From assembly GCA_016302435.1 (NCBI GenBank), contig JAEDNQ010000012.1, positions 1-23,015 of the forward strand: a DNA stretch of 23,015 nucleotides, given 5' to 3'. The notes under the pieces were generated by a model, which did not search any database, was not told where the DNA came from, and saw only the letters and a program-made list of their open reading frames with translations. A program made the position numbers and the translations under genes. The DNA is from Bacteroidaceae bacterium. Its GTDB lineage: Bacteria; Bacteroidota; Bacteroidia; Bacteroidales; Bacteroidaceae. This document shows positions 22,964 through 23,015 of the stretch, in pieces (position 1 is the first letter of the stretch; every line of letters starts with the position of its first letter).

Positions 22964-23015
22964 AGCCTCTTGTCGGATTCGAACCAACGACCCCGAGATT
23001 ACAAATCACGTGCTC
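22964..23015 (-). tRNA. tRNA-Thr (UGU), 3' part, cut by window edge
   Basis: Read on the minus strand the sequence has an anticodon loop TT-TGT-AA flanked by CGTGA and TCTCG, a five-base variable loop, a T arm GTTGG-TTCGAAT-CCGAC with the canonical loop, and the acceptor 3' strand AAGAGGC with discriminator T. The UGU anticodon reads ACA threonine codons. CCA is not encoded. One U-U mismatch sits in the middle of the anticodon stem. The D arm and 5' acceptor strand lie beyond the window. Confidence 0.85.

Noticed and set aside
1..23015. Search for a defence system, integrase, phage genes or CRISPR array
   Set aside because: No repeated spacer array, recombinase, transposase or toxin-antitoxin pair could be recognised on either strand; most genes are housekeeping families or CAZymes, and the one unrecognised gene has no such feature.

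Overview
The window looks like a chromosomal segment from a Bacteroidales bacterium, most likely Prevotella-like. The reasons are: promoters of the Bacteroidetes type (TTTG, about 19-20 bases, then TAnnTTTG) at several gene starts; A-rich leaders, mostly without a Shine-Dalgarno sequence; Bacteroidetes-typical families (DUF4301, DUF2520, DUF2400/TIGR02757, DUF5063, a stand-alone AICAR formyltransferase); and pectin-type glycoside hydrolases with signal peptides. The genus is an inference. I see no phage, transposon, CRISPR or toxin genes. Most of the window is conserved housekeeping sequence.

Left part (1-3.3 kb, minus strand). The edge cuts the 5' end of a secreted protein that resembles a PL11 rhamnogalacturonan lyase. 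A DUF4301 gene, rsmG and a glyoxalase-II-like hydrolase then form a probable operon read from a clear promoter at 3280-3311. From 3.4 to 6.2 kb on the plus strand lie a long RSH alarmone synthetase whose hydrolase centre has degenerated, and rlmH. A minus-strand cluster follows (8.9-6.5 kb): nitroreductase, DUF2520 Rossmann protein, KdsC-like phosphatase and Maf.

Middle part (9.0-15.8 kb, plus strand). mltG is followed within 23 bases by two secreted CAZymes: a 999-residue multidomain GH43 protein and a GH2 beta-galactosidase-type enzyme. With the PL11-like lyase at the left edge they suggest use of pectic rhamnogalacturonan I and its side chains, but no SusC/SusD pair is present. A GC-rich hairpin closes the group. 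From 15.8 to 20.1 kb come a DUF2400 protein, a DUF5063 protein, a DEDDy 3'-5' exonuclease, an RlmI-type rRNA methyltransferase and QueH.

Right part (20.1-23.0 kb, minus strand). An AICAR formyltransferase gene with a strong promoter and a leader of about 130 bases is followed by a small basic protein and an MltF-like lipoprotein lytic transglycosylase that overlaps the end of queH. A tRNA-Thr(UGU) with its terminator is cut by the right edge.

The window is not dominated by one new system. The most unusual signals are a covarying hairpin repeat present twice (6253-6292 and 17454-17493), an in-frame duplication of the start region of the DUF5063 gene, a likely nucleotidyltransferase fold hidden in DUF4301, and an mltF-like gene whose coding strand is G-rich while sampled neighbours are C-rich.
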